Positions 1 to 13,100 of a stretch of 59,803 nt of DNA are shown piece after piece (position 1 is the stretch's first letter; the number at the start of each line of letters is the position of its first letter). Below the pieces are notes generated by a model. It ran no database searches, was not told the DNA's origin, and worked only from the letters and a program-made list of their open reading frames with translations. Position numbers and translations under genes: made by a program. Source of the stretch: Nemertoderma westbladi (taxonomy: Eukaryota > Xenacoelomorpha > Nemertodermatida > Nemertodermatidae); NCBI GenBank assembly GCA_032718475.1, contig JAUCBJ010004928.1:1-59803 (forward strand), read 5' to 3'.

Positions 1-215
1 CCGTGTAAAACACTGTATAATATTAATTCCATTTAAATTTCATCATGCTTCTTTAGCGAATAATTACCGTTTTCAACAAAATTATGTTCTGCTGTGGTTT
101 CAAATCAAAATATAATTGTACTGTATAGAGTTTTCGTGCGATTATCTTATGATACCGTCACCTTAATAAATAAATATTTTTCAGCCGTTACAACTGACTG
201 TAAATATATTTTCAG

Positions 216-350
216 AGATGCTGTGGTCTGGATCCCGAGATGACCACCCAGGAGCAAGAAGATGCAGTTTCCACGGTAACTAAGTGCAACATGCCGGACT
301 ACCCAATAGCAGAACCGAGTGTGCCACCCCCAGAATCGGACGATTTATAA
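216..350 (+). CDS. Putative terminal coding exon of an unidentified plus-strand gene
   Basis: A pyrimidine-rich acceptor (tattttcag) ends at 215 and is followed by an open frame of 44 codons ending in TAA at 348-350. The peptide begins RCCGLDPEMTTQEQ and ends PSVPPPESDDL, an acidic, proline-rich tail typical of a protein C-terminus. No family is recognised. It is on the strand opposite the nesprin-like gene, so it is either the end of a convergent neighbour or of a gene nested in a nesprin intron. No clear poly(A) signal follows soon after. An ORF starting at 319 in another frame is treated as chance. Confidence 0.4.
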   Translation, partial: RCCGLDPEMTTQEQEDAVSTVTKCNMPDYPIAEPSVPPPESDDL

Positions 351-896
351 TTTACGTTTATCTGCGACCACCGACCTTGTACGTACAGTCGAATTAAATT
401 CCAAAAGTTACAAACATATTTACACAAACATATTTACAAAAACATATATTGGGAAAAACGATTTAATTCAATATGTTTTTTCTGAGATTAATTTTCAGTG
501 GACTAACACCCATATTAATTAATTGACCTCAAAATGTAGGATTGGAAGAAATATCATCTTTTGGATACATGGATGAGCGCAGATGTTAATATAAAGTCTC
601 TTATAAATTTTATAATTATTAATTCCATTGTAGTAATTTGTACTAGTAATTTACATATATTACAGTTTGAACCGGTTTAAAAAGTGACCTATCATAAAAA
701 GTTTGGTGCATTTTGTGTGAATGGTTAGGTATTCTTGTTGGACTGTACAACTGTACTGTCTTGATGTTACATACACTTAACTTGTTCTTTTCTGTAAAAC
801 TATAAGTAAATTCCACCCATTTTCAGTGTTTTGTTTTTGTACTGTGTACAGTACTGTTTATACAGTATAGGCCTACAATGTAAATAATATACTCAC
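351..896. other. AT-rich non-coding stretch
   Basis: No further exon is seen on either strand between the plus-strand terminal exon and the last visible nesprin-like exon. It may hold the 3' UTR of the plus-strand gene or nesprin intron. Short 'tactgtacagt' words recur at 733-757 and 837-870. Confidence 0.4.
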
Positions 897-1137
897 AGAT
901 CTACAGTTTCATTAACTGTGTTCTCCATATATTCTTTATCTAAAGCACCAGTGGTAATGTTAGCTCTCCTGACTTCCTCTCTCGCACTCAGCATGTTATC
1001 GACTAGACCCCTGTAGTATTTCTCGTCAGATGTGTTGAAAAACTTTGCGTATCTTTGCAGGGCCTCTGTTTCGGTTCCCCGGACTTCAAGTTTATCCAGA
1101 AGATCAAGCCCTCGATTAGCCCAGGGTGTAATTTTGC
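897..1137 (-). CDS. Nesprin-like exon 15 of those visible (spectrin-like rod)
   Basis: The acceptor (ctaatacag) precedes 1137 and the donor GTGAGT follows 897. It enters with two bases completing a Gly codon and leaves in phase 2, so another exon must follow outside the window or in the first 0.9 kb. The peptide begins [18 protein letters not shown] and contains [20 protein letters not shown], a charged helical pattern typical of spectrin repeats. Confidence 0.8.
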
Positions 1138-4100
1138 CTGTATTAGTAGAAAGGATTATATATAAAGTATATTGCATCATATTGATTCAAATTATTTTGT
1201 ATTTAATTTATAAATTTCCAAAGTGACATACAGTATTCGTATCAGATGGGGCGAGCCACGAAGTCTGAGCCCGTCCGCAATGCATATTTGACCCGAACCA
1301 CTACTAAACAATATATGATACTGTTTGCTGTTCCCTACTCTTATATATTTTTATACTGATATACAGAATAATATATTATTCTGTAATGTTGCATCAGATT
1401 ATATTTGATTGAATTGTTTTTAATGTCATGGGTATCATTCATACTCCCAGCCATTGCCGGCTTATCCGACATAACAATATTACATTTACATACAAAACAT
1501 TAACAACAACTGCACAATAACTTCACAAAATTAACTGCACAATAAAGACCTGACAAGATAGTTTATGGTTTATTAATTGAGAGAGTATAAAAACGTTTTT
1601 TATGGTTGCTATGTTTATAGTTGTCATATATATTTACAAACCTATGCAATCATGAATATCGTTTAGAGGTGGAGATATTTCACTAAACATCCTGATTTGA
1701 TCTCCAGCTGCAGTCCGTATGCCAAGCAATCTGTCTTTGATCATTTTAAGCGTGTTGAGCATGGATGAAACAGCTTCAGGAGATAAATCTTTTACCATGG
1801 ATTGCGCTGAAGAATTACAATAAACACGAGTGAACAGTGACACAGGACAGAATTCCTATAGGGTCAGGTATACTAAGTAAGTGATATGTTTAATAGGCTA
1901 CTGTGTAAGCGCTTTATAAAATATTAGGGTTAAATAATATTATGTTGAAAAATAGGGTCTATACCCTGGTTCAAAAAATAATAAGTGTAAGTATCAGTCA
2001 ATTTGACGTAGGGGCCTACCACCTACCAGTCTAATTGATCCAACTTTCTTCTGTATGTACGTATATACAATCACATCACATCAAACGTAACCCTGTTATA
2101 TCTGATTACACAAGAAACACACAAGTATTCAAACCCCTTCTTTATAAGAAGTTAAAATAAAAATCCCTTTCGCTGAAAACTGAATTAAACATAACCATTT
2201 TTGAGTTATATTAATCTCCTCTTAAAACAAACAATTTCTAGACCATATTTCTGAAAACGTTTATAGCTTCTGTTTCCTTACAATCCCAAATAACATACCT
2301 CCCATCGATGTCGTTTTAAATAGTGTTTCCATTTCAGTAATTTCTTCTCTGACGTTCTCGAGGTCTTCAATGTTGTATTTGACAGGGAAGTAGGCGCAGA
2401 GGACATTGCCATTGAGCAAGATGTCCGCGTCTTCTATCCAAGACTCTAGTTTATCCACACTTGTATTATATTCTTCCATTAGTCTAGAAAAATATATATG
2501 TAATCTTAATGAATTTTGGAGCAGTTTGGTAATTTAGTAGCAAATTAAAGTTGTTGCAAAACTTTACTGTCTTGCATTCCATCAACAAATAAATCATAGA
2601 CTCAACCAGTAAGTCCTGAATTAATGATATGTGTAAATGTGTCTTCAAAATTATGGTGATTGTTTGCAAACATATAACGCCAAGCAATAAATTACTTGCT
2701 GTGTAGTTAAGTAATTTTTTCATATGTTTGAACCGTAACCGTTTCAGCCTAAACCAACTTACCTTGATACCTCGTCAGCTCTCATGTAAACCCGCACGCA
2801 ATCGAATATATCACGCCATCTAGAGTTGAGTAGGAGAAGCTGATGTTTGATATCCAATGCAACTTCGTCGTCAGTGCAATCAATGAGGAAGTTGCCGCAG
2901 CTGTTCATTTCCGTGTGAATTCGCTGCCAATGTTTCAAATTCGCGAAGAATTGTTTTTGTTCCTAAAATCATAAAACCACAACCGATCGCGAAGAATTCA
3001 AACAGATTGGTAGGGTCGATTTATTTGTCAGATATTTGAAAATGAAATCGAATAAACGGTGGGATGGTTAAAGAGTCACCGTTGGCTGATTTGAGCTTCT
3101 GAAATGAGCTCTTGTCAGACTGGCTGCCAAGTAAACGTGTATTGGAAAACTTAGTCAAACCTATCCTTTTAAACAACGTTAGAGCTACTTGGGTATGATT
3201 TATTTGTGTGACTTTTTATTTCTATTTTCGGCGAATAGCTCACCATGGGAATGAATAAATATTATGAATATGAAATAACAGATTTGTTTGTAACATGATA
3301 AATCTATAATTAAATATTAATATTAACTGAACAATGAAATATATATAGTTGATGCATAATATATGGTATGGATTGTACCTCGTCCGGCCGATGTACCAAC
3401 CTCGTCTGGCCTATGTACCATTGGTTCTGCTGTGTCCAACCATTTCTGCAAACTATCTACGGATTCATTGTATTTCAACCAATAATCCAAAACCTAAATA
3501 AGGAAAAAAAACATTATCAACATAAGAAACGTTCATCATCAACAGCAGCAACATCATTTACAATAATGTGCAATTTATAGTTTGCATGTGAAAGAATATA
3601 TGCTCAACGTATAGCGAGATACCATATTAATCCACCCATAAAAAATGCAAACTCATAGATAAAAAAACCCAAAAAATAACATTAAACCAAATCCAGGTGG
3701 AGGCAAGAAGGCACAGGGTGCTAGGCCAGTTACAAATATGTCTACATAATACAATAAAAATTTAGTACTGCGGAAACACACATTAAGAAGACATTGCAAC
3801 TAGGTATGATGTCCTTCCATTATGTAAGTATAATTTTGGTTAATATTTAATTTCTGCTTTCTGGGTTATAATTTCGGGACTACCTTAGGGGTTAGAAATA
3901 AGTAAAGTAAACAACGAAAATTTAATATGCCTCTCCTCCAGGTTCGATCACGGAACCTGCCAGAAGTGGATCAAACGATTAACCTCGAAATCGTTAGTTG
4001 GTTATATTAAGATATTGAGTTGCCAGGATATTGCATGTAAATCATGTTGTAAATTTTCTTTTCAACTTACCTCCTCTAACATTGTTCGCATACTCTTTCC

Positions 4101-7100
4101 AACTTACCTCCTCTAACATTGTTCGCATACTCTTTCCAACTTACCTCCTCTAACATTGTTCGCATACTCTTTCCAACTTACCTCCTCTAACATTGTTCGC
4201 ATACTCTTTCCAACTTACCTCCTCTAACATTGTTCGCATACTCTTTCCAACTTACCTCCTCTAACATTGTTCGTTTCTTTCCAACTTACCTCCTCTAACA
4301 TTGTTCGCATACTCTTTCCAACTTACCTCCTCTAACATTGTTCGCATACTCTTTCCAACTTACCTCCTCTAACATTGTTCGCATACTCTTTCCAACTTAC
4401 CTCCTCTAACATTGTTCGCATACTCTTTCCAACTCACCTCCTCTAACATTGTTCCCATACTCTTTCCAACTTACCTCCTCTAAGATTGTTCGCATACTCT
4501 TTCCAACTTACCTCCTCTAACATTGTTCGCATACTCTTTCCAACTTACCTCCTCTAACATTGTTCGCATACTCTTTCCAACTTACCTCCTCTAACATTGT
4601 TCGCATACTCTTTCCAACTCACCTCCTCTAACATTGCTCGTTTCTTTCCAACTTACCTTCTCTAACATTGTTCGCATACTCTTTCCAACTTACCTCCTCT
4701 AACATTGTTCGCATACTCTTTCCAACTCACCTCCTCTAACATTGCTCGTTTCTTTCCAACTTACCTTCTCTAACATTGTTCGCATACTCTTTCCAACTTA
4801 CCTCCTCTAACATTGTTCGCATACTCTTTCCAACTTACCTCCTCTAACATTGTTCGCATACTCTTTCCAACTTACCTCCTCTAACATTGTTCGCATACTC
4901 TTTCCAACTTACCTCCTCTAACATTGTTCGCATACTCTTTCCAACTTACCTCCTCTAACATTGTTCGCATACTCTTTCCAACTCACCTCCTCTAACATTG
5001 CTCGTTTCTTTCCAACTTACCTTCTCTAACATTGTTCGCATACTCTTTCCAACTTACCTCCTCTAACATTGTTCGTTTCTTTCCAACTCACCTCCTCTAA
5101 CATTGTTCGCATACTCTTTCCAACTTACCTTCTCTAACATTGTTCGCATACTCTTTCCAACTTACCTTCTCTAACATTGTTCGCATACTCTTTCCAACTT
5201 ACCTCCTTTAACATTGTTCGTTTCTTTCCAACTTACCTTCACTAACATTGTTCGCATACTCTTTCCAACTTACCTCCTTTAACATTGCTCGTTTCTTTCC
5301 AACTTACCTCCTCTAACATTGTTCGCATACTCTTTCCAACTTACCTCCTCTAACATTGTTCGCATACTCTTTCCAACTCACCTCCTCTAACATTGTTCGC
5401 ATACTCTTTCCAACTCACCTCCTCTAACATTGTTCGTTTCTTTCGAACTTACCTCCTCTAACATTGTTCGCATACTCTTTCCAACTTACCTCCTCTAACA
5501 CTGTTCGCATACTCTTTCCAACTTACCTCCTCTAACATTATTCGCATACTCTTTCCAACTTACCTCCTCTAACATTGTTCGTTTCTTTCCAACTTACCTT
5601 CTCTAACATTGTTCGCATACTCTTTCCAACTTACCTCCTTTAACATTGTTCGTTTCTTTCCAACTTACCTTCACTAACATTGTTCGCATACTCTTTCCAA
5701 CTTACCTCCTTTAACATTGCTCGTTTCTTTCCAACTTACCTCCTCTAACATTGTTCGCATACTCTTTCCAACTTACCTCCTCTAACATTGTTCGCATACT
5801 CTTTCCAACTTACCTCCTCTAACATTGTTCGCATACTCTTTCCAACTCACCTCCTCTAACATTGTTCGTTTCTTTCCAACTTACCTTCTCTAACATTGTT
5901 CGCATACTCTTTCCAACTTACCTCCTTTAACATTGTTCGTTTCTTTCCAACTTACCTTCACTAACATTGTTCGCATACTCTTTCCAACTTACCTCCTTTA
6001 ACATTGCTCGTTTCTTTCCAACTTACCTCCTCTAACATTGTTCGCATACTCTTTCCAACTTACCTCCTCTAACATTGTTCGCATACTCTTTCCAACTTAC
6101 CTCCTCTAACATTGTTCGCATACTCTTTCCAACTCACCTCCTCTAACATTGTTCGCATACTCTTTCCAACTTACCTCCTCTAACATTGTTCGCATACTCT
6201 TTCCAACTCACCTCCTCTAACATTGTTCGCATACTCTTTCCAACTCACCTCCTCTAACATTGTTCGTTTCTTTCGAACTTACCTCCTCTAACATTGTTCG
6301 CATACTCTTTCCAACTTACCTCCTCTAACATTTTTCGCATACTCTTTCCAACTTACCTTCTCTAACATTGTTCGCATACTCTTTCCAACTTACCTCCTCT
6401 AACATTGTTCGTTTCTTTCCAACTTACCTTCTCTAACATTGTTCGCATACTCTTTCCAACTTACCTTCTCTAACATTGTTCGCATACTCTTTCCAACTTA
6501 CCTCCTTTAACATTGCTCGTTTCTTTCCAACTTACCTCCTCTAACATTGTTCGCATACTCTTTCCAACTTACCTCCTCTAACATTGTTCGCATACTCTTT
6601 CCAACTTACCTCCTCTAACATTGTTCGCATACTCTTTCCAACTCACCTCCTCTAACATTGTTCGCATACTCTTTCCAACTTACCTCCTCTAACATTGTTC
6701 GCATACTCTTTCCAACTCACCTCCTCTAACATTGTTCGCATACTCTTTCCAACTCACCTCCTCTAACATTGTTCGTTTCTTTCGAACTTACCTCCTCTAA
6801 CATTGTTCGCATACTCTTTCCAACTTACCTCCTCTAACATTGTTCGCATACTCTTTCCAACTCACCTCCTCTAACATTGTTCGCATACTCTTTCCAACTT
6901 ACCTCCTCTAACATTGTTCGCATACTCTTTCCAACTCACCTCCTCTAACATTGTTCGCATACTCTTTCCAACTCACCTCCTCTAACATTGTTCGTTTCTT
7001 TCGAACTTACCTCCTCTAACATTGTTCGCATACTCTTTCCAACTTACCTCCTCTAACATTTTTCGCATACTCATTCCAACTTACCTTCTCTAACATTGTT

Positions 7101-10100
7101 CGCATACTCTTTCCAACTTACCTCCTCTAACATTGTTCGTTTCTTTCCAACTTACCTCCTCTAACATTTTTCGCATACTCTTTCCAACTTACCTTCTCTA
7201 ACATTGTTCGCATACTCTTTCCAACTTACCTCCTCTAACATTGTTCGTTTCTTTCCAACTTACCTTCTCTAACATTGTTCGCATACTCTTTCCAACTTAC
7301 CTCCTCTAACATTGTTCGCATACTCTTTCCAACTCACCTCCTCTAACATTGTTCGTTTCTTTCGAACTTACCTCCTCTAACATTGTTCGCATACTCTTTC
7401 CAACTTACCTCCTCTAACATTGTTCGCATACTCTTTCCAACTTACCTCCTCTAACATTGCTCATTTCTTTCCAACTTACCTTCTCTAACATTGTTCGCAT
7501 ACTCTTTCCAACTTACCTCCTCTAACATTGTTCGCATACTCTTTCCAACTTACCTTCTCTAACATTGTTCGCATACTCTTTCCAACTTACCTCCTCTAAC
7601 ATTGTTCGCATACTCTTTCCAACTTACCTCCTCTAACATTGTTCGCATACTCTTTCCAACTTACCTCCTCTAACATTGTTCGCATACTCTTTCCAACTTA
7701 CCTCCTCTAACATTGTTCGTTTCTTTCCAACTTACCTCCTCTAACATTGTTCCCATACTCTTTCCAACTTACCTCCTCTAACATTGTTCGCATACTCTTT
7801 CCAACTTACCTCCTCTAACATTGTTCCCATACTCTTTCCAACTTACCTCCTCTAACATTGTTCGCATACTCTTTCCAACTTACCTCCTCTAACATTGTTC
7901 GCATACTCTTTCCAACTTACCTCCTCTAACATTGTTCGCATACTCTTTCCAACTTACCTCCTCTAACATTGTTCGCATACTCTTTTCAACTTACCTCCTC
8001 TAACATTGTTCGCATACTCTTTCCAACTTACCTCCTCTAACATTGTTCGTTTCTTTCCAACTTACCTTCTCTAACATTGTTCGCATACTCTTTCCAACTT
8101 ACCTTCTCTAACATTGTTCGCATACTCTTTCCAACTTACCTCCTCTAACATTGTTCGCATACTCTTTCCAACTTACCTCCTCTAACATTGTTCGCATACT
8201 CTTTCCAACTTACCTCCTCTAACATTGTTCGTTTCTTTCCAACTTACCTTCTCTAACATTGTTCGCATACTCTTTCCAACTTACCTTCTCTAACATTGTT
8301 CGCATACTCTTTCCAACTTACCTCCTCTAACATTGTTCGCATACTCTTTCCAACTTACCTCCTCTAACATTGTTCGCATACTCTTTCCAACTTACCTCCT
8401 CTAATATTGTTCGCATACTCTTTCCAACTTACCTTCTCTAATATTGTTCGCATACTCTTTCCAACTTACCTTCTCTAACATTGTTTGCATACTCTTTCCA
8501 ACTTACCTTCTCTAACATTGTTCGCATACTCTTTCAAACTTACCTTCTCTAACATTGTTCGGATACTCTTTCCAACTTACCTTCTCTAACATTGTTCGCA
8601 TACTCTTTCCAACTCACCTCCTCTAACATTGCTCGTTTCTTTCCAACTTACCTCCTCTAACATTGTTCGCATACTCTTTCCAACTTACCTCCTCTAACAT
8701 TGTTCGTTTCTTTCCAACTTACCTCCTCTAACATTGTTCGCATACTCTTTCCAACTTACCTCCTCTAACATTGTTCGCATACTCTTTCCAACTTACCTCC
8801 TCTAACATTGTTCCCATACTCTTTCCAACTTACCTCCTCTAACATTGTTCGCATACTCTTTCCAACTTACCTCCTCTAACATTGTTCGCATACTCTTTCC
8901 AACTTACCTCCTCTAACATTGTTCCCATACTCTTTCCAACTTACCTCCTCTAACATTGTTCGCATACTCTTTCCAACTTACCTCCTCTAATATTGTTCGC
9001 ATACTCTTTCCAACTTACCTTCTCTAACATTGTTCGCATACTCTTTCCAACTTACCTTCTCTAACATTGTTCGCATACTCTTTCCAACTTACCTTCTCTA
9101 ACATTGTTCGCATACTCTTTCCAACTTACCTTCTCTAACATTGTTTGCATACTCTTTCCAACTCACCTCCTCTAACATTGCTCGTTTCTTTCCAACTTAC
9201 CTCCTCTAACATTGTTCGCATACTCTTTCCAACTTACCTCCTCTAACATTGTTCGTTTCTTTCCAACTTACCTCCTCTAACATTGTTCGCATACTCTTTC
9301 CAACTTACCTCCTCTAACATTGTTCGTTTCTTTCCAACTTACCTCCTCTAACATTTTTCGCATACTCTTTCCAACTTACCTTCTCTAACATTGTTCGCAT
9401 ACTCTTTCCAACTTACCTCCTCTAACATTGTTCGTTTCTTTCCAACTTACCTTCTCTAACATTGTTCGCATACTCTTTCCAACTTACCTCCTCTAACATT
9501 GTTCGCATACTCTTTCCAACTCACCTCCTCTAACATTGTTCGTTTCTTTCGAACTTACCTCCTCTAACATTGTTCGCATACTCTTTCCAACTTACCTCCT
9601 CTAACATTGTTCGCATACTCTTTCCAACTTACCTCCTCTAACATTGCTCATTTCTTTCCAACTTACCTTCTCTAACATTGTTCGCATACTCTTTCCAACT
9701 TACCTCCTCTAACATTGTTCGCATACTCTTTCCAACTTACCTTCTCTAACATTGTTCGCATACTCTTTCCAACTTACCTCCTCTAACATTGTTCGCATAC
9801 TCTTTCCAACTTACCTCCTCTAACATTGTTCGCATACTCTTTCCAACTTACCTCCTCTAACATTGTTCGCATACTCTTTCCAACTTACCTCCTCTAACAT
9901 TGTTCGTTTCTTTCCAACTTACCTCCTCTAACATTGTTCCCATACTCTTTCCAACTTACCTCCTCTAACATTGTTCGCATACTCTTTCCAACTTACCTCC
10001 TCTAACATTGTTCCCATACTCTTTCCAACTTACCTCCTCTAACATTGTTCGCATACTCTTTCCAACTTACCTCCTCTAACATTGTTCGCATACTCTTTCC

Positions 10101-13100
10101 AACTTACCTCCTCTAACATTGTTCGCATACTCTTTCCAACTTACCTCCTCTAACATTGTTCGCATACTCTTTTCAACTTACCTCCTCTAACATTGTTCGC
10201 ATACTCTTTCCAACTTACCTCCTCTAACATTGTTCGTTTCTTTCCAACTTACCTTCTCTAACATTGTTCGCATACTCTTTCCAACTTACCTTCTCTAACA
10301 TTGTTCGCATACTCTTTCCAACTTACCTCCTCTAACATTGTTCGCATACTCTTTCCAACTTACCTCCTCTAACATTGTTCGCATACTCTTTCCAACTTAC
10401 CTCCTCTAACATTGTTCGTTTCTTTCCAACTTACCTTCTCTAACATTGTTCGCATACTCTTTCCAACTTACCTTCTCTAACATTGTTCGCATACTCTTTC
10501 CAACTTACCTCCTCTAACATTGTTCGCATACTCTTTCCAACTTACCTCCTCTAACATTGTTCGCATACTCTTTCCAACTTACCTCCTCTAATATTGTTCG
10601 CATACTCTTTCCAACTTACCTTCTCTAATATTGTTCGCATACTCTTTCCAACTTACCTTCTCTAACATTGTTTGCATACTCTTTCCAACTTACCTTCTCT
10701 AACATTGTTCGCATACTCTTTCAAACTTACCTTCTCTAACATTGTTCGGATACTCTTTCCAACTTACCTTCTCTAACATTGTTCGCATACTCTTTCCAAC
10801 TCACCTCCTCTAACATTGCTCGTTTCTTTCCAACTTACCTCCTCTAACATTGTTCGCATACTCTTTCCAACTTACCTCCTCTAACATTGTTCGTTTCTTT
10901 CCAACTTACCTCCTCTAACATTGTTCGCATACTCTTTCCAACTTACCTCCTCTAACATTGTTCGCATACTCTTTCCAACTTACCTCCTCTAACATTGTTC
11001 CCATACTCTTTCCAACTTACCTCCTCTAACATTGTTCGCATACTCTTTCCAACTTACCTCCTCTAACATTGTTCGCATACTCTTTCCAACTTACCTCCTC
11101 TAACATTGTTCCCATACTCTTTCCAACTTACCTCCTCTAACATTGTTCGCATACTCTTTCCAACTTACCTCCTCTAATATTGTTCGCATACTCTTTCCAA
11201 CTTACCTTCTCTAACATTGTTCGCATACTCTTTCCAACTTACCTTCTCTAACATTGTTCGCATACTCTTTCCAACTTACCTTCTCTAACATTGTTCGCAT
11301 ACTCTTTCCAACTTACCTTCTCTAACATTGTTTGCATACTCTTTCCAACTCACCTCCTCTAACATTGCTCGTTTCTTTCCAACTTACCTCCTCTAACATT
11401 GTTCGCATACTCTTTCCAACTTACCTCCTCTAACATTGTTCGTTTCTTTCCAACTTACCTCCTCTAACATTGTTCGCATACTCTTTCCAACTTACCTCCT
11501 CTAACATTGTTCGTTTCTTTCGAACTTACCTCCTCTAACATTGTTCGCATACTCTTTCCAACTTACCTCCTCTAACATTGTTCGCATACTCTTTCCAACT
11601 TACCTCCTCTAACATTGTTCGCATACTCTTTCCAACTTACCTCCTCTAACATTGTTCCCATACTCTTTCCAACTTACCTCCTCTAACATTGTTCGCATAC
11701 TCTTTCCAACTTACCTTCTCTAACATTGTTCGCATACTCTTTCCAACTTACCTTCTCTAACATTGTTCGCATACTCTTTCCAACTTACCTTCTCTAACAT
11801 TGTTCGCATACTCTTTCCAACTTACCTCCTCTAACATTGTTCGCATACTCTTTCCAACTTACCTTCTCTAACATTGTTCGCATACTCTTTCCAACTTACC
11901 TCCTCTAACATTGTTCGCATACTCTTTCCAACTTACCTCCTCTAACATTGTTCGTTTCTTTCCAACTTACCTCCTCTAACATTGTTCGCATACTCTTTCC
12001 AACTTACCTTCTCTAACATTGTTCGCATACTCTTTCCAACTTACCTCCTCTAACATTGTTCGCATACTCTTTCCAACTTACCTCCTCTAACATTGTTCCC
12101 ATACTCTTTCCAACTTACCTCCTCTAACATTGTTCGCATACTCTTTCCAACTTACCTCCTCTAACATTGTTCGCATACTCTTTCCAACTTACCTCCTCTA
12201 ACATTGTTCCCATACTCTTTCCAACTTACCTCCTCTAACATTGTTCGCATACTCTTTCCAACTTACCTCCTCTAACATTGTTCGCATACTCTTTCCAACT
12301 TACCTCCTCTAATATAGTTCGCATACTCTTTCCAACTTACCTTCTCTAATATTGTTCGCATACTCTTTCCAACTTACCTTCTCTAACATTGTTCGCATAC
12401 TCTTTCCAACTTACCTTCTCTAACATTGTTCGCATACTCTTTCCAACTTACCTTCTCTAACATTGTTCGCATACTCTTTCCAACTTACCTTCTCTAACAT
12501 TGTTCGCATACTCTTTCCAACTTACCTTCTCTAACATTGTTCGCATACTCTTTCCAACTTACCTCCTCTAACATTGTTCGCATACTCTTTCCAACTTACC
12601 TTCTCTAACATTGTTCGCATACTCTTTCCAACTTACCTCCTCTAACATTGTTCGCATACTCTTTCCAACTTACCTCCTCTAACATTGTTCGTTTCTTTCC
12701 AACTTACCTCCTCTAACATTGTTCGCATACTCTTTCCAACTTACCTCCTCTAACATTGTTCGCATACTCTTTCCAACTTACCTCCTCTAATATTGTTCGC
12801 ATACTCTTTCCAACTTACCTCCTCTAACATTGTTCACATACTCTTTCCAACTTATCTCCTCTAACATTGTTCGCATACTCTTTTCAACTTACCTCCTCTA
12901 ATATTGTTCGCATACTCTTTCCAACTTACCTCCTCTAACATTGTTCACATACTCTTTCCAACTTATCTCCTCTAACATTGTTCGCATACTCTTTCCAACT
13001 TACCTCCTCTAACATTGTTCGCATACTCTTTCCAACTTACCTTCTCTAACATTGTTCGCATACTCTTTCCAACTTACCTCCTCTAATATTGTTCGCATAC

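Noticed and set aside
2763-2771. GTATCA at 2,770 as the donor of the exon starting at 2,962
   Set aside because: It would leave phase 0, which does not fit the next exon; GTAAGT at 2,762 gives the needed phase and a better consensus.
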